NCBI GenBank assembly: GCA_036417435.1
Contig: CM070901.1
Span: forward strand, 66,212,501-66,276,500
Direction of reading: 5' to 3'
Length of the DNA stretch: 64,000 bases
From: Inia geoffrensis
Lineage: Eukaryota > Chordata > Mammalia > Artiodactyla > Iniidae
Of the stretch, positions 23,213 through 33,539 are shown piece after piece. Made by a program: the position numbers and the translations under genes. The notes below the pieces were generated by a model, which did no database searches, had not been told where the DNA came from, and saw only the letters and a list, made by a program, of their open reading frames with translations. The first letter of the stretch is position 1; each line of letters opens with the position of its first letter.

Positions 23213-23310
23213 GGAATGGGGAGGATTTGGCTGAAACGGGGAGGATTTGGCTGGAATGGGGAGGATTTGGCTGAAATGGGGAGGATTTGGCTGGAAGGAG
23301 GAGGATTTCT
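23213..23310. repeat. 20-bp minisatellite
   Basis: Four full 20-bp units begin at 23221, 23241, 23261 and 23281, plus partial units on both sides. The core is GAGGATTTGGCTG followed by alternating AAAYGGG and GAATGGG or similar, so there is a 40-bp higher-order alternation. The period of 20 is not a multiple of 3. The minus strand reads as a Pro/Ser-rich repeat in two frames, which is a consequence of the tandem repeat and not evidence for a protein. Confidence 0.92.
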
Positions 23311-25034
23311 GTGGAGGCATCCACACCCAGTTTGTGGATCTATTCCTGCAGTGAGTTTACTAGGACTGAAACACAGTTAAATTCCTAAGCTGCTGCACGC
23401 AGTGACCTTTTAATGCATACGCTTTAGTCTGAAGGAAAATTCTGTGCAGGGAGAGCCTGAGAGCAGATTTTAGATGGAGCAGGGCAGAGGACAAGTGAAT
23501 ATAGCTTGGAGAGGAAGAAACACTATTTGGGGGAAAGCTCAACCAGAGACTGGGATTAACAGAGGGAAGTGTTGTAAGTGGTCCTAGAGGTACAAAGGGC
23601 CCATGCTTTCTTCTAACATCCTCCAACTTCCTATTTGAAAACTGGCGATGATGACCACCCCCTTACCTTTTTGATTTCCGAAAGTTTTTTCTTTACACAG
23701 GGAATTATCTTCTCCACTATTGCCGCCATTTTTCTTCCTGGGACCCATTTTAGCCATTAAGTTCTATAATTCATGATTCCTCAGGAGAAAAAAGCAAAGG
23801 AGGAAGAAATATTAAGTATGGGCCAATTCCTTTTGCTTAGTTGAATTTTGGTCATGGTGGGAGTTTGTAGGGGATTGTAAGAGGTACATAGGATATTATA
23901 AGTGATAAGGTTTTAGCTCTGTTCTAATCTTCCACCTTTACATTTTATAGATGGTTTCAGAAAAGTATACGGCTTATTCAATGTGACTGAGTAAATAGTG
24001 GCTGCACTTAAACTAGTCAGGGAAAATCTTGGACTCAGTATCCTGTAAGGTTTGCATTAGAACTTTAATTTGTATTGGCTTAGAGCATTCCACAGCAAGA
24101 TGGCTTTGAGGAATGGGGTGAAGGGACCTACTCTGTCCCATTTTGGTAGTTGTTTCCAAAGCCAGACTTTGCATTCCCTTTGTCACACCCTGCTTCCTCC
24201 ACTTCAGATGGGACAGCCCTGGTGATGCTAAAGGAAGATGTCATTACAAGTTCACCACTTACAGGGGGTGCTCTACTTTGGAAAAAGTCCCTTAAAAGCT
24301 CTCTTAGGTACCTGGTTGTTATTAGATCAGGAACACTGCTGCCCCTAAATTTCTCCCATGAAAGTAAAGGAAGTGATTAATCTATCTCCCCTCCCATCTT
24401 TGGGGTGTTGGGTTGAGGCTTTTTAAAGACCATATAGTTTTCAAGTAGCTTAGAATTCCTGCTCATTTCTCTCCCTTCCACCTTCTGAGCATTCCTGAAA
24501 TCCAAGGTAGCTGTACAGGCTGCTATTCTGTCATGATGCACGTCTTCCCTACCTGATTCACCAAAGCCCAGTACCATGGTTGTGTCACCTGCCGAGTCTG
24601 CTACACCCTGCTCTTGTTTGCAAATAGAAACCTGTCTTTTCAGATAGCATAGCTCAGAGTGCTCACGCACATACACACACATCTTTCCACAAGGCATGGC
24701 TCCTCCAACTTGCTTGACCCTCTTCTTCCAGGATCCCTTTAAGGGTTTGGGAATGATAATTGCAGTTGTCCAGAATGAATCACAAAGATGGCTGTAACTG
24801 GGAGCTGTGGCTAGGGCCCAGGAGTGAGCTATTTGGAAGATCCTGAACCCTCTGCTCAGCAGCCAGGTACAGCTCTGTTGTGCAGGAGTAGAAGAAGGAA
24901 AGTGGTTAAGACACTCCACCATCCTCTTCCTTCTTCACCCTCAGAAGTCGTTGAAGTTCTCCCACACAGGAAACTTTTCTCAAACTAGGGCTCTAAAGTG
25001 GGCCCGTGATATATTTTTAAGGTATATCAAAAAT
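23311..25034. other. Unannotated DNA with a possible MIR and an orphan frame
   Basis: A degraded sense MIR may lie at 23940-24055 ('ttttatagatggtttcagaaaa', 'tgtgactgagtaaatagtggctgcac'). A 181-codon minus-strand frame is described separately. I recognise nothing else. Confidence 0.35.
24377..24922 (-). other. 181-codon orphan open frame, probably not a gene
   Basis: Open from an ATG on the minus strand for 181 codons in sequence that I do not recognise as a repeat. The translation has no signal peptide, membrane segment, repeat or family motif that I can name. Composition is unremarkable, with scattered Cys and a basic patch (KGSWKKRVKQ). A TATA- or splice-site context was not evident. In this moderately GC-richer stretch, one or two frames of this length are expected by chance in 64 kb. 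I list it only because it is the longest frame outside an identified repeat. Confidence 0.12.
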
Positions 25035-25046
25035 ATCAAGGGTTAG

Positions 25047-25248
25047 GGGATTCCCTGGTGGCGCAGTGGTTGAGAGTCCGTCTGCCGATGCAGGGGACAC
25101 GGGTTCGTGCCCCGGTCCGGGAAGATCCCACATGCCGCGGAGCGACTGGGCCCGTGAGCCATGGCCGCTGAGCCTGTGCGTCCGGAGCCTGTGCTCCGCA
25201 ACGGGAGAGGCCACAACAGTGAGAGGCCCGCGTACCGCAAAAAAAAAA
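25047..25248 (+). mobile_element. CHR-type tRNA-Glu SINE, near consensus
   Basis: Complete copy with the 12-bp duplication ATCAAGGGTTAG (25035-25046 and 25249-25260). It keeps nearly all CpG sites ('ccccggtccgggaag', 'gccgcggagcg', 'gtgcgtccggagcc', 'cccgcgtaccgc') and has a short A tail of about 10. The high CpG retention suggests a relatively recent insertion. It begins with GGGATTCCCTGG where the family has GGGCTTCCCTGG. Confidence 0.97.
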
Positions 25249-25260
25249 ATCAAGGGTTAG

Positions 25261-26024
25261 CAGTTGCTTCATCTGCAATATCAGGAGAGAGCTCATTATC
25301 ATTGGGGTGGTGCTGGTACTTGTGAGAATTCATCAGAGGAGAAGCTGGAGAATCCCTTCTCCACCCCACAGCTATTGAAAAGGTCTCCCTTCTTTGCCTG
25401 AGACAGACCATAAGCACCATGATCACTCCCAGGGCTGCCAGCTTATTTGCCTCTGGCCCACAGGATGACTGTGATTAAATTTCGTTATAAGTTCAGTTTC
25501 CAGCTCTGGAAGTTTTGGGTTTTAGGTAGACCATAAACTTCAGCTCCATGAAAGGGTTTTGAGTAATGTGCACTGGTACTGAATCACAGATTTTCACACA
25601 TTCATAATTTCTCTTCTGAAGCAGCACATACTCACTGTTATCTCTGGATAAGAGGAGCAGGGAGAACGACAATGTAATTTAACTCCTTTCTTCTAAGAGA
25701 TGGAAGCAATTTGTGACCTAATTTTTTAAGCATCCTGAACTTCCTTGAAGCCAAAGAAAAGCACACCGTCTTGAAAGGCTGCCATAAGGATCAAACAAAG
25801 AAAGGAAATCTATCTCCACAGCCCCCAGAACCACCCCCTCCCAGTACCTGTGAGCAGCATTGCAGGTAAGGGCCAGAGTTTGCTTCACTGTGCTAGGCCT
25901 AGTGGTATACATAAAAATACAAACAATTATGCATATAGGAGAGTTGGCTGAATCCTTTTATTATACTGGCTTAGTTTGTTACAAAACAGGTCATTTTGGT
26001 TCTCAATATGCCCTGAGTTCCTTG
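25261..26024. other. Unannotated DNA
   Basis: No gene and no confident repeat. Short frames at 25718-26123 run toward the LTR and have no recognisable features. Confidence 0.35.
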
Positions 26025-26028
26025 TTAG

Positions 26029-26680
26029 TGAAACTAAGCAAGACCTTACTGGGCTTTCCCAGGGATAGGGAAAGACCCCTGTGTCCCTCCCCTCTTTTTT
26101 ATAGAAAAGCTTTAGTATCCTAGACCTTCCTCCAGTTCCAAAGGGGAAATTTAATTGGAGAAGGTGAGAAAATGCAGAAACAAAGAAAGACAGTCAAACA
26201 AGACAAAATAATAATAGTTTAGCCATAAAACAAAGTCAAGGACCTTTAGTTCCTCCTCAAGGGCTATAGATACTATCCTGAGCCATACCCTTGTGTTGTT
26301 TTGCAAATATTAAAATACCTGTCAGGGAAAGAAGTTAACTGCATGATGACTACCAGCACATATACCAGAGAATGGTTGGAATCAAAAGATTGATGGTGTT
26401 AACTCTTGAAATGCCACCTGGTTACCCCACCACTAACCAATGAGAAGAACGACCATGAGCTGATCAGACACAACCTTCCTCCCAATGTTGCCTTAAACAT
26501 ACTTCCCTGCAAATCATAAAGGAGTCTGGGTCTTTTGAGTATGAGCTGCCCATTCTCCTTGCTTGGCCCCAGGTTGGGCACCTTGCAATAAAGACTGCAC
26601 TTTCCTTTACCACAAACGAATGTCAGCAGATTAGCTTTGCTGGGCATCGGGCAAGTGGACCTAAGTTTGGTTTGGTAACT
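26029..26680 (+). mobile_element. Solo LTR of an ERV1-like endogenous retrovirus
   Basis: 652-bp LTR from TGAAACTAAG to TTTGGTAACT, flanked by the 4-bp repeat TTAG (26025-26028 and 26681-26684). A 4-bp duplication is typical of class I (ERV1, gammaretrovirus-like) integration. A second member of the same LTR family lies at 61203-61826, aligns end to end and fixes the boundaries. A polyadenylation signal AATAAA is near 26586 ('cttgcaataaagactgcac'). No gag, pol or env sequence is attached, consistent with LTR-LTR recombination. The final base differs from the usual CA end. Confidence 0.85.
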
Positions 26681-26684
26681 TTAG

Positions 26685-26995
26685 GAGGATGTCTAACTCA
26701 TGTGTCAGTTTCAAATCATGGACACCAAATAAAGGTTAACAATGAAATTGAGTTTCCAGAGGAAGCACAAACCCATTTAAGATTTGGGGGAAAAACTTAA
26801 AAAGCTCCGCCTAGATCTATGCCAAGCCAGGGATAAAATAGAGAGGAAACCTGATATTTCAATGAGTGACCAAGGAAGCCCAAATGATGGAGCCTATACC
26901 CCATACTCATTCCATTCAATATCTCAAGCCAGATTTACGTTTGAGTAATTGATTTTCCAAACACCTAAATGCAGCAGGGCATTTTCATCTGGGGT
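26685..26995. other. Unannotated spacer between LTR and L1
   Basis: No gene and no recognised repeat. Confidence 0.35.
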
Positions 26996-27292
26996 CCATA
27001 TGATCTTTTTTTTTTTTTTAATTTTTTTTTTTATTTATTTTATTTTATTTTTTTTATCTCTTCTCTTTTTTTTTATTTTTTATTATTTTTTTAACATCTT
27101 TATTGGGTTAAAATTGCTCTACAATGGTGTGTCAGTTTCTACTTTATAACAAAGTGAATCAGTTATATATATACAGACGTTCACATATTTCTTCCCTCTT
27201 GTGTCTCCCTCCTTCCTTCCCTCCCTATCCCACCTCTCCAGGCAGTCACAAAGCACCGAACTGATATCCCTGTGCCAAGCGGCTGCTTCCCA

Positions 27293-30200
27293 TTAGCTAC
27301 CTACCTTATGTTTGTTAGTATATATATGTCCATGCCCCTCCCTCGCCCTCTCATAGCTCACGCCTCCCCCTCCCCATATCCTCAAGTCCGTTCTCCAGTA
27401 GGTCTGTGTCTTTATTCCTGTCTTACCCCTAGGTTCTTCATAACATTTTTTTTTTCTTAAATCCCATATATATGTGTTAGCATATGGTATTTCTTTCTCT
27501 TTCTGACTTACTTCACTCTGTATGACAGACTCGAGGTCTATCCACCTCATTACAAATAGCTCAATTTCGTTTCGTTTTAACGCTGAGTAATATTCCATTG
27601 TGTATATGTGCCACATCTTCTTTATCCATTCATCTGACGATGGGCACTTAGGTTGTTTCCATCTCCGGGCTATTGTAAATAGAGCTGCGATGAACATTTT
27701 GGTACATGCCTCTTTTTCAATTTTGGTTTTCTCAGGGTATATGCCCAGTAGTGGGATTGCTGGGTCATATGGTAGTTCTATTTGTAGTTTTTTAAGGAAC
27801 CTCCATACTGTTCTCCATAGTGGCTGAACCAATTCACATTCCCACCAGCAGTGCAAGAGGGTTCCCTTTTGTCCACACCCTCTCCAGCATTTATTGTTTC
27901 TAGATTTTTTGATGATGGCCATTCTAACTGGTGTGAGATGATATCTCATTGTAGTTTTGATTTGCATTTCTCTAATGATTAATGATGTTGAGCATTCTTT
28001 CATGTGTTTGTTGGCAGTCTGCATATCTTCTCTGCAGAAATGTCTATTTAGGTCTTCTGCCCATTTTTGGATTGGGTTGTTTGTTTTTTTGCTATTGAGC
28101 TGCATAAGCTGCTTGTAAATTTTGGAGATTAATCCTTTGTCAGTTGCTTCATTTGCAAATATTTTCTCCCATTCTGAGGGTTGTCTTTTAGTCTTGTTTA
28201 TGGTTTCCTTTGCTGTGCAAAAGCTTTGAAGTTTCATTAGTTCCCATTTGTTTATTTTTGTTTTTATTTCCATTGCTCTAGGAGGTGGGTCAAAAAGGAT
28301 CTTGCTGTGATTTATGTCATAGAGTGTTCTGCCTATGTTTTCCTCTAAGAGATTGAAAGTTTCTGGTCTTACATTTAGGTCTTTATTCTATTTTGAGCTT
28401 ATTTTTGTGTATGGTGTTAGGGAGTGATCTAAGCTCAAACTTTTACATGTAGCTGTCCAGTTTTCCCAGCACCACTTATTGAAGAGGCTGTCCTTTCTCC
28501 ACTGTATATTCCTGCCACCATTATCAAAGATAAGGTGTCCATATGTGCGTGGGTTTATCTCTGGGCTTTCTATTCTGTTCCATTGATCTATCGTTCTGTT
28601 TTTGTGCCAGTACCATACTGTCTTGATTACTGTAGCTTTGTAGTATAGTCTGAAGTCAGGGAGCCTGATTCCTCCAGCTCCGTTTTTCGCTCTCAAGATT
28701 GCTTTAGCTATTCGGGGTCTTTTGTGTTTCCATACAAATTGTGAAATTTTTTGTTCTAGTTCTGTGAAGAATGCCAGTGGCAGTTTGATAGGGATTGCAT
28801 TGAATCTATAGATTGCTTTGGGTAGTAGAGTCATTTTCACAATGTTGATTATTCCAATCCAAGAACATGGTATATCCCTCCATCTATTTGTATCGTCTTT
28901 AATTTCTTTCATCAGTGTCTTATAATTTTCTGCATACAGGTCTTTTGTCTCCCTAGGTAGGTTTATTCCTAGGTATTTTATTCTTTTTGTTGCAATGGTA
29001 AATGGCAGTGTTTTCTTGATTTCACTTTCAGATTTTTCATCACTAGTATATAGGAATGCCAGAGATTTCTGTGCATTAATTTTGTATCCTGCTACTTTAC
29101 CAAATTCATTGATTAGCTCTAGTAGTTTTCTGGTAGCATCTTTAGGATTCTCTATGTATAGTATCATGTCATCTGCAAACAGTGACAGCTTTACTTCTTC
29201 TTTTCCAATTTGGATTCCTTTTATTTCCTTTTCTTCTCTGATTGCTGTGGCTAAAACTTCCAAAACTATGTTGAATAATAGTGGTTAGAGTCAGCAACCT
29301 TGTCTTGTTCCTGATCTTAGTGGAAATGCTTTCAGTTTTTCACCATTGAGGATGATGTTGGCTGTGGGTTTGTCATATATGGCCTTTATTATGTTGAGGA
29401 AAGGTCCCTCTATGCCTACTTTCTGTAGGGTTTTTATCATAAATGGGTGTTGAATTTTGTCAAAAGCTTTCTCTGCATCTATTGAGATGATCATATGGTT
29501 TTTCTCCTTCAATTTGTTAATATGGTGTATCACATTGATAGATTTGTGTATATTGAAGAATCCTTGCATTCCTGGAATAAACCCCACTTGATCATGGTGT
29601 ATGATCCTTTTGATGTGCTGTTGGATTCTGTTTGCTAGTATTTTGTTGAGGATTTTTGCATCTATGTTCATCAGTGATATTGGCCTGTAGTTTTCTTTCT
29701 TTGTGACATCCTTGTCTGGTTTTGGTATCAAGGTGATGGTGGCCTCGTAGAAGGAATTGGGGAGTGTTCCTCCCTCTGCTATGTTTTGGAAGAGTTTGAG
29801 AAAGATAGGTGTTAGCTCTTCCCTAAATGCTTGATATAATTCGGCTGTGAAGCCATCTGGTCCTGGGCTTTTGTTTGTTGGAAGATTTTTAATCACAGTT
29901 TCAATTTCAGTGTTTGTGATTGGTCTGTTCATATTTTCTATTTCTTCCTGATTCAGTCTTGGTAGTTTGTGCATTTCTAAGAATTTGTCCATTTCTTCCA
30001 GATTGTCCATTTTATTGGCATAGAGTTGCTTGTAGTAATCTCTCATGATCATTTTTATTTCTGCAGTGTCAGTTGTTACTTCTCCTTTTTCATTTCTAAT
30101 TCTATTGATTTGAGTCTTCTCCCTTTTTTTCTTGATGAGTCTGGCTAATGGTTTATCTATTTTGTTTATCTTCTCAAAGAACCAACTTTTAGTTTTATTG

Positions 30201-31273
30201 ATCTTTGCTATTGTTTCCTTCATTTCTTTTTCATTTATTTCTGATCTGATTTTTATAATTTCTTTCCTTCTACTAAATTTGGGGGTTTTTTGTTCTTCTT
30301 TCTCTAATTGCTTTAGGTGTAAGGTTAGGTTGTTTATTCGAGATGTTTCCTGCTTCTTAAGGTGGGCTTGTATTGCTATAAACTTCCCTCTTAGAACTGC
30401 TTTTGCAGCATCCCATAGGTTTTGGGTCGTTGTGTCTCCATTGTCATTTGTTTCTAGGTATTTTTTAATTTCTTCTTTGATTTCTTCAGTGATCACTTCA
30501 TTATTGAGTAATGTATTGTTTAGCCTCCATGTGTTTGTATTTTTTACAGATCTTTTCCTGTAGTTGATATCTAGTCTCATGGCATTGTGGTCGGAAAAGA
30601 TACTTGATACAATTTCAATTTTCTTAAGTTTACCAAGGCTTGATTTGTGACCCAAGATATGATCTATCCTGGAGAATGTTCCATGAGCACTTGAGAAAAA
30701 TGTGTATTCTGTTGTTTTTGGATGGAGTGTCCTATAGATATCAATTAAGTCCATCTTGTTTAATGTATCATTTAAAGCTTGTGCTTCCTTATTTATTTTC
30801 ATTTGGGATGATCTGTCCATTGGTGAAAGTGGGGTGTTGAAGTCCCCTACTATGAATGTATTACTGTCGATTTCCCTTTTTATGGCTGTTAGTTTTTGCC
30901 TTATGTATTGAGGTGCTCCTGTGTTAGGTGCATAAATATTTACAATTGTTATATCTTCTTCTTGGATCGATCCCTTGATCATTATGTAGTGTCCTTCTTT
31001 GTCTCTCGTAATGGTCTTTATTTTAAAGTCTATTTTGTCTGATATGAGAATTGCTACTCCAGCTTTCTTTTGATTTCCATTTGCATGGAATATCTTTTTC
31101 CATCCCCTTACTTTCAGTCTGTATGTGTCTCTAGGTCTGAAGTGGGTCTCTTGTAGACAGCATATATATGGGTCTTGTTTTTGTATCCATTCAGCCAATC
31201 TGTGTCTTTTGGTGGGAGCATTTAGTCCATTTACATTTAAGGTAATTATCGATATGTATGTTCCTATTCCCAT
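27293..31273 (-). pseudogene. L1 ORF2 with three stops and a late frameshift
   Basis: Codes for the L1 endonuclease/reverse transcriptase. It starts [16 protein letters not shown] and stays in one frame for about 1,270 codons. The endonuclease residues are all present: NVNG, LQETH, YAPN, GDFNT, SRIDHI, SDHN. The reverse transcriptase YRPISL, GFIPG and LFADDM motifs are intact (FADD at about residues 699-702, as in other L1s), as is the C-terminal CWRGCG...LLHCWWEC segment. Defects are TGA at codon 661 (29291-29293), TAA at codon 663 (29285-29287) and TAG at codon 962 (28388-28390). A frameshift near 27480-27490 also makes the frame miss its normal TAA (27457-27459) and run about 50 codons into the 3' UTR. 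Confidence 0.95.
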
Positions 31274-31331
31274 TTTCTAAATTGTTTTGGGTTCGTTGTT
31301 ATAGGTCCTTTCCTTCTCTTGTGTTTCTTGT

Positions 31332-32210
31332 CTAGAGAAGCTCCTTTAGCAGTTGTTGTAAAGCTGGTTTGGTGGTGCTGAACTCTCTCAGCTTTTGCTT
31401 GTCTGTAAAGGTTTTAATTTCTCCATCAAATCTGAATGAGATCTTTGCTGGGTAGAGTAATCGTGGTTGCAGGCTTTTCTCCTTGATCACTTTCAGTATG
31501 TCCTGCCACTCCCTTCTGGCTTGCAGAGTTTCTGCTGAGAGATCAGCTGTTAGCCTTATGGGGATTCCCTTGTGTGTTATTTTTTTTTTTTCCCTTGCTG
31601 CTTTTAATATGCTTTCTTTGTATTTAATTTTTGAGAGTTTGATTAATATGTGTCTTGGCGTATTTCTCCTTGGGTTTATCCTGTATGGGACTCTCTCTGC
31701 TTCCTGGACTTGGTTAACTATTTCCTTTCCCATGTTAGGGAAGTTTTCAACTATAATCTCTTCAAATATTTTCTCAGTCCCTTTCTTTTTCTCTTCATCC
31801 TCTGGAACCCCTATAATTTGAATGTTGGTGCGTTTAATGTTGTCGCAGAGGTCTCTGAGACTGTCCTCAGTTCTTTTCATTCTTTTTTCTTTATTCTGCT
31901 CTGCAGTAGTTATTTCCACTATTTTATCTTCCAGGTCACTTATCCGTTCTTCTGCCTCAGTTATTCTGCTATTGATCCCATCTAGTGTATTTTTCATTTC
32001 AGTTATTGTGTTGTTCATCTCTGTTTGTTTGTTCTTTAGTTCTTCTAGATCTTTGTTAAACATTTCTTGCATCTTCTCCATCCCTGCCTCCATTCTATTT
32101 CCGAGATTCTGGATCATCTTTACTATCATTATTCTGAATTCTTTTTCAGGTAGACTGCCTATTACCTCTTCATTTGTTAGGTCTGGTGCATTTTTATCTT
32201 GCTCCTTCAT
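31332..32210 (-). pseudogene. L1 ORF1 (RNA-binding chaperone), nearly intact
   Basis: 292 codons open from the ATG of MKEQDKN to the stop after LLKELL. The coiled coil lies at about residues 20-100 (EKMQEMFNKDLEELKNKQTEMNN, ITEAEERISDLEDKI). It is followed by the RRM-like region (IQIIGVPEDEE, near residue 130) and the C-terminal domain with RHILIKLSK, RREWQDILK and the terminal PAKISFRF motif. An upstream ATG 25 bp earlier would be the expected L1 start (reading MRRQKN), but it is out of frame with the body by one base. The natural N-terminus is therefore probably frameshifted, or translation begins at the internal ATG. I call it a near-intact pseudogene. It could still be translated. Confidence 0.85.
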
Positions 32211-32794
32211 CTGCTGTGTTTTTCTGTCTTCTCATTTTGCTTATCTTACTGTGTTTGGGGTCTCCTTTTTTTTTTTTTTGCAGGCTGCAGGTTCGCAGTT
32301 CCCGTTGTTTTTGGTGTCTGTCTCCAGTGGCTAAGGTTGGTCTAGTGGGTTGTGTATGCTTCCTGGTGGAGGGGACTAGTGCTTGTGTTCTGGTGGATGA
32401 GGCTGGATCTTGTCTCTCTAGTGGGCAGGTCCACGTCTGGTGGTGTGTTTTGGGGTGTCTCTGGACTTATTATGATTTTAGGCAGCCTCTCTGTTAATGG
32501 GTGGGGTTGTGTTTCTGTTTTGCTAGTTGTTTGGCATAGGTTGTCCAGCACTGTAGCTTGCTGGCCGTTGAGTGAAGCTGGGTGCTGGTGTTAAGGTGGA
32601 GATCCCTGGGAGATTTTCGCCGTTTGATATTATGTGGTGCTGGGAAATCTCTTGTGGACCAGTGTCTTGAAGTTGGCTCTCCCCCCTCAGAGGTAGAGTC
32701 CTGATTCCTGGCAGGAGCAGCAAGAACCTTTCATCCACACAGCTCAGATTAAAAGGGAGAGAAAGTAGAGAGAATTAGTAGAAATAGGAAGATA

Positions 32795-32957
32795 GAAAGA
32801 AGGAAGGAAAGGAGGGAAGGAAGGAAGGAAGGGAGGAAGGAGGGAGGGAAGGAAGGAAGAAAGAAAGAAGAAGGAAAGAAGGCAAGAAGGAAAGAAAGGA
32901 GGGAGGGAGGGAGGAAGGAAGGAAGGAAGGAAGGAAGGAAGGAAGGAAGGAAGGAAA
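32795..32957. repeat. (GGAA)n/(GGGA)n purine microsatellite in L1 5' UTR
   Basis: About 160 bp of AAGG/GAAGG/GGGA units, with a pure (AAGG)n run of about 11 units near 32918-32957. It occupies the place of the shorter GAAAG/GGAAGG stretch in the second 5' UTR unit (33230-33255), so it is an expansion of a purine-rich segment native to this L1 type. Confidence 0.95.
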
Positions 32958-32969
32958 AAGGACAGAAAG

Positions 32970-33500
32970 TAGATACAGTAAAATAGAATGAAGTAAAGTA
33001 TAATAAAGTTATTGAATTAAAACATAATTATTTAGGGGAAAAAAGAAAAAAAAAAAAAAAGGACGGATATAACCTTAGGACAAATGTTGAAAGCCACGCT
33101 ATACAGACAAAATCTTACACTGAAGTTTACACATACACCCTCGCGAAAAGAGGTAAAGGGGAAAAAATCATAAATCTTGCTTTCAAAGACCACCTCCTCC
33201 ACTTGGGATGATTCGTTGTATAAAGGGGGGAAGGAAAGAAAGAAAGAGGGAAGGTAAAGTATAATAGAATTATTAAAATTAATTATTAAGAAAAAAAATT
33301 GTTTTCTTATAGAAAAAAAAAAAAGGAAAAAAAAAAAACAATGGACGGATAGAACCCTAGGACAAATGGTGGAAGCAAAGCTATACAGACAAGATCTCAA
33401 AGAGAAGCATACACATACACTTTCACAAAAAGAGGAAAAGGGGGAAAAAATCATAGATCTTGCATACGAAGTCCACCACCTCAATTTGGGATGAGTCACT
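32970..33500 (-). repeat. Tandem ~280-bp units inside the L1 5' UTR
   Basis: Two diverged copies of the same block. Matching points are 'taaagtataata' at 32993 and 33254, 'ggacggata' at 33061 and 33342, 'ctatacagacaa' at 33099 and 33380, and 'gggatga' at 33206 and 33488. The period is about 280 bp. Each unit consists of a purine tract, an AT-rich stretch, an A-rich spacer and a unique block. This resembles the monomer organisation of some rodent L1 promoters, but only two units are visible and function is unknown. Confidence 0.85.
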
Positions 33501-33539
33501 GTCTATTCATGTATTCCACATAAGCAGGGTACATCAAGC

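Noticed and set aside
23213..23310. CRISPR-like direct repeats
   Set aside because: Units are contiguous with no spacers, and the genome is mammalian. It is a minisatellite.
22935..23324. 129-codon proline/serine-rich repetitive frame
   Set aside because: The repeats come from the 20-bp minisatellite, whose period is not divisible by three. The 'protein repeat' is an artefact.
26029..26680. Complete provirus starting at the 26-kb LTR
   Set aside because: No internal viral sequence follows. The 4-bp repeats flank the LTR itself, so it is a solo LTR.
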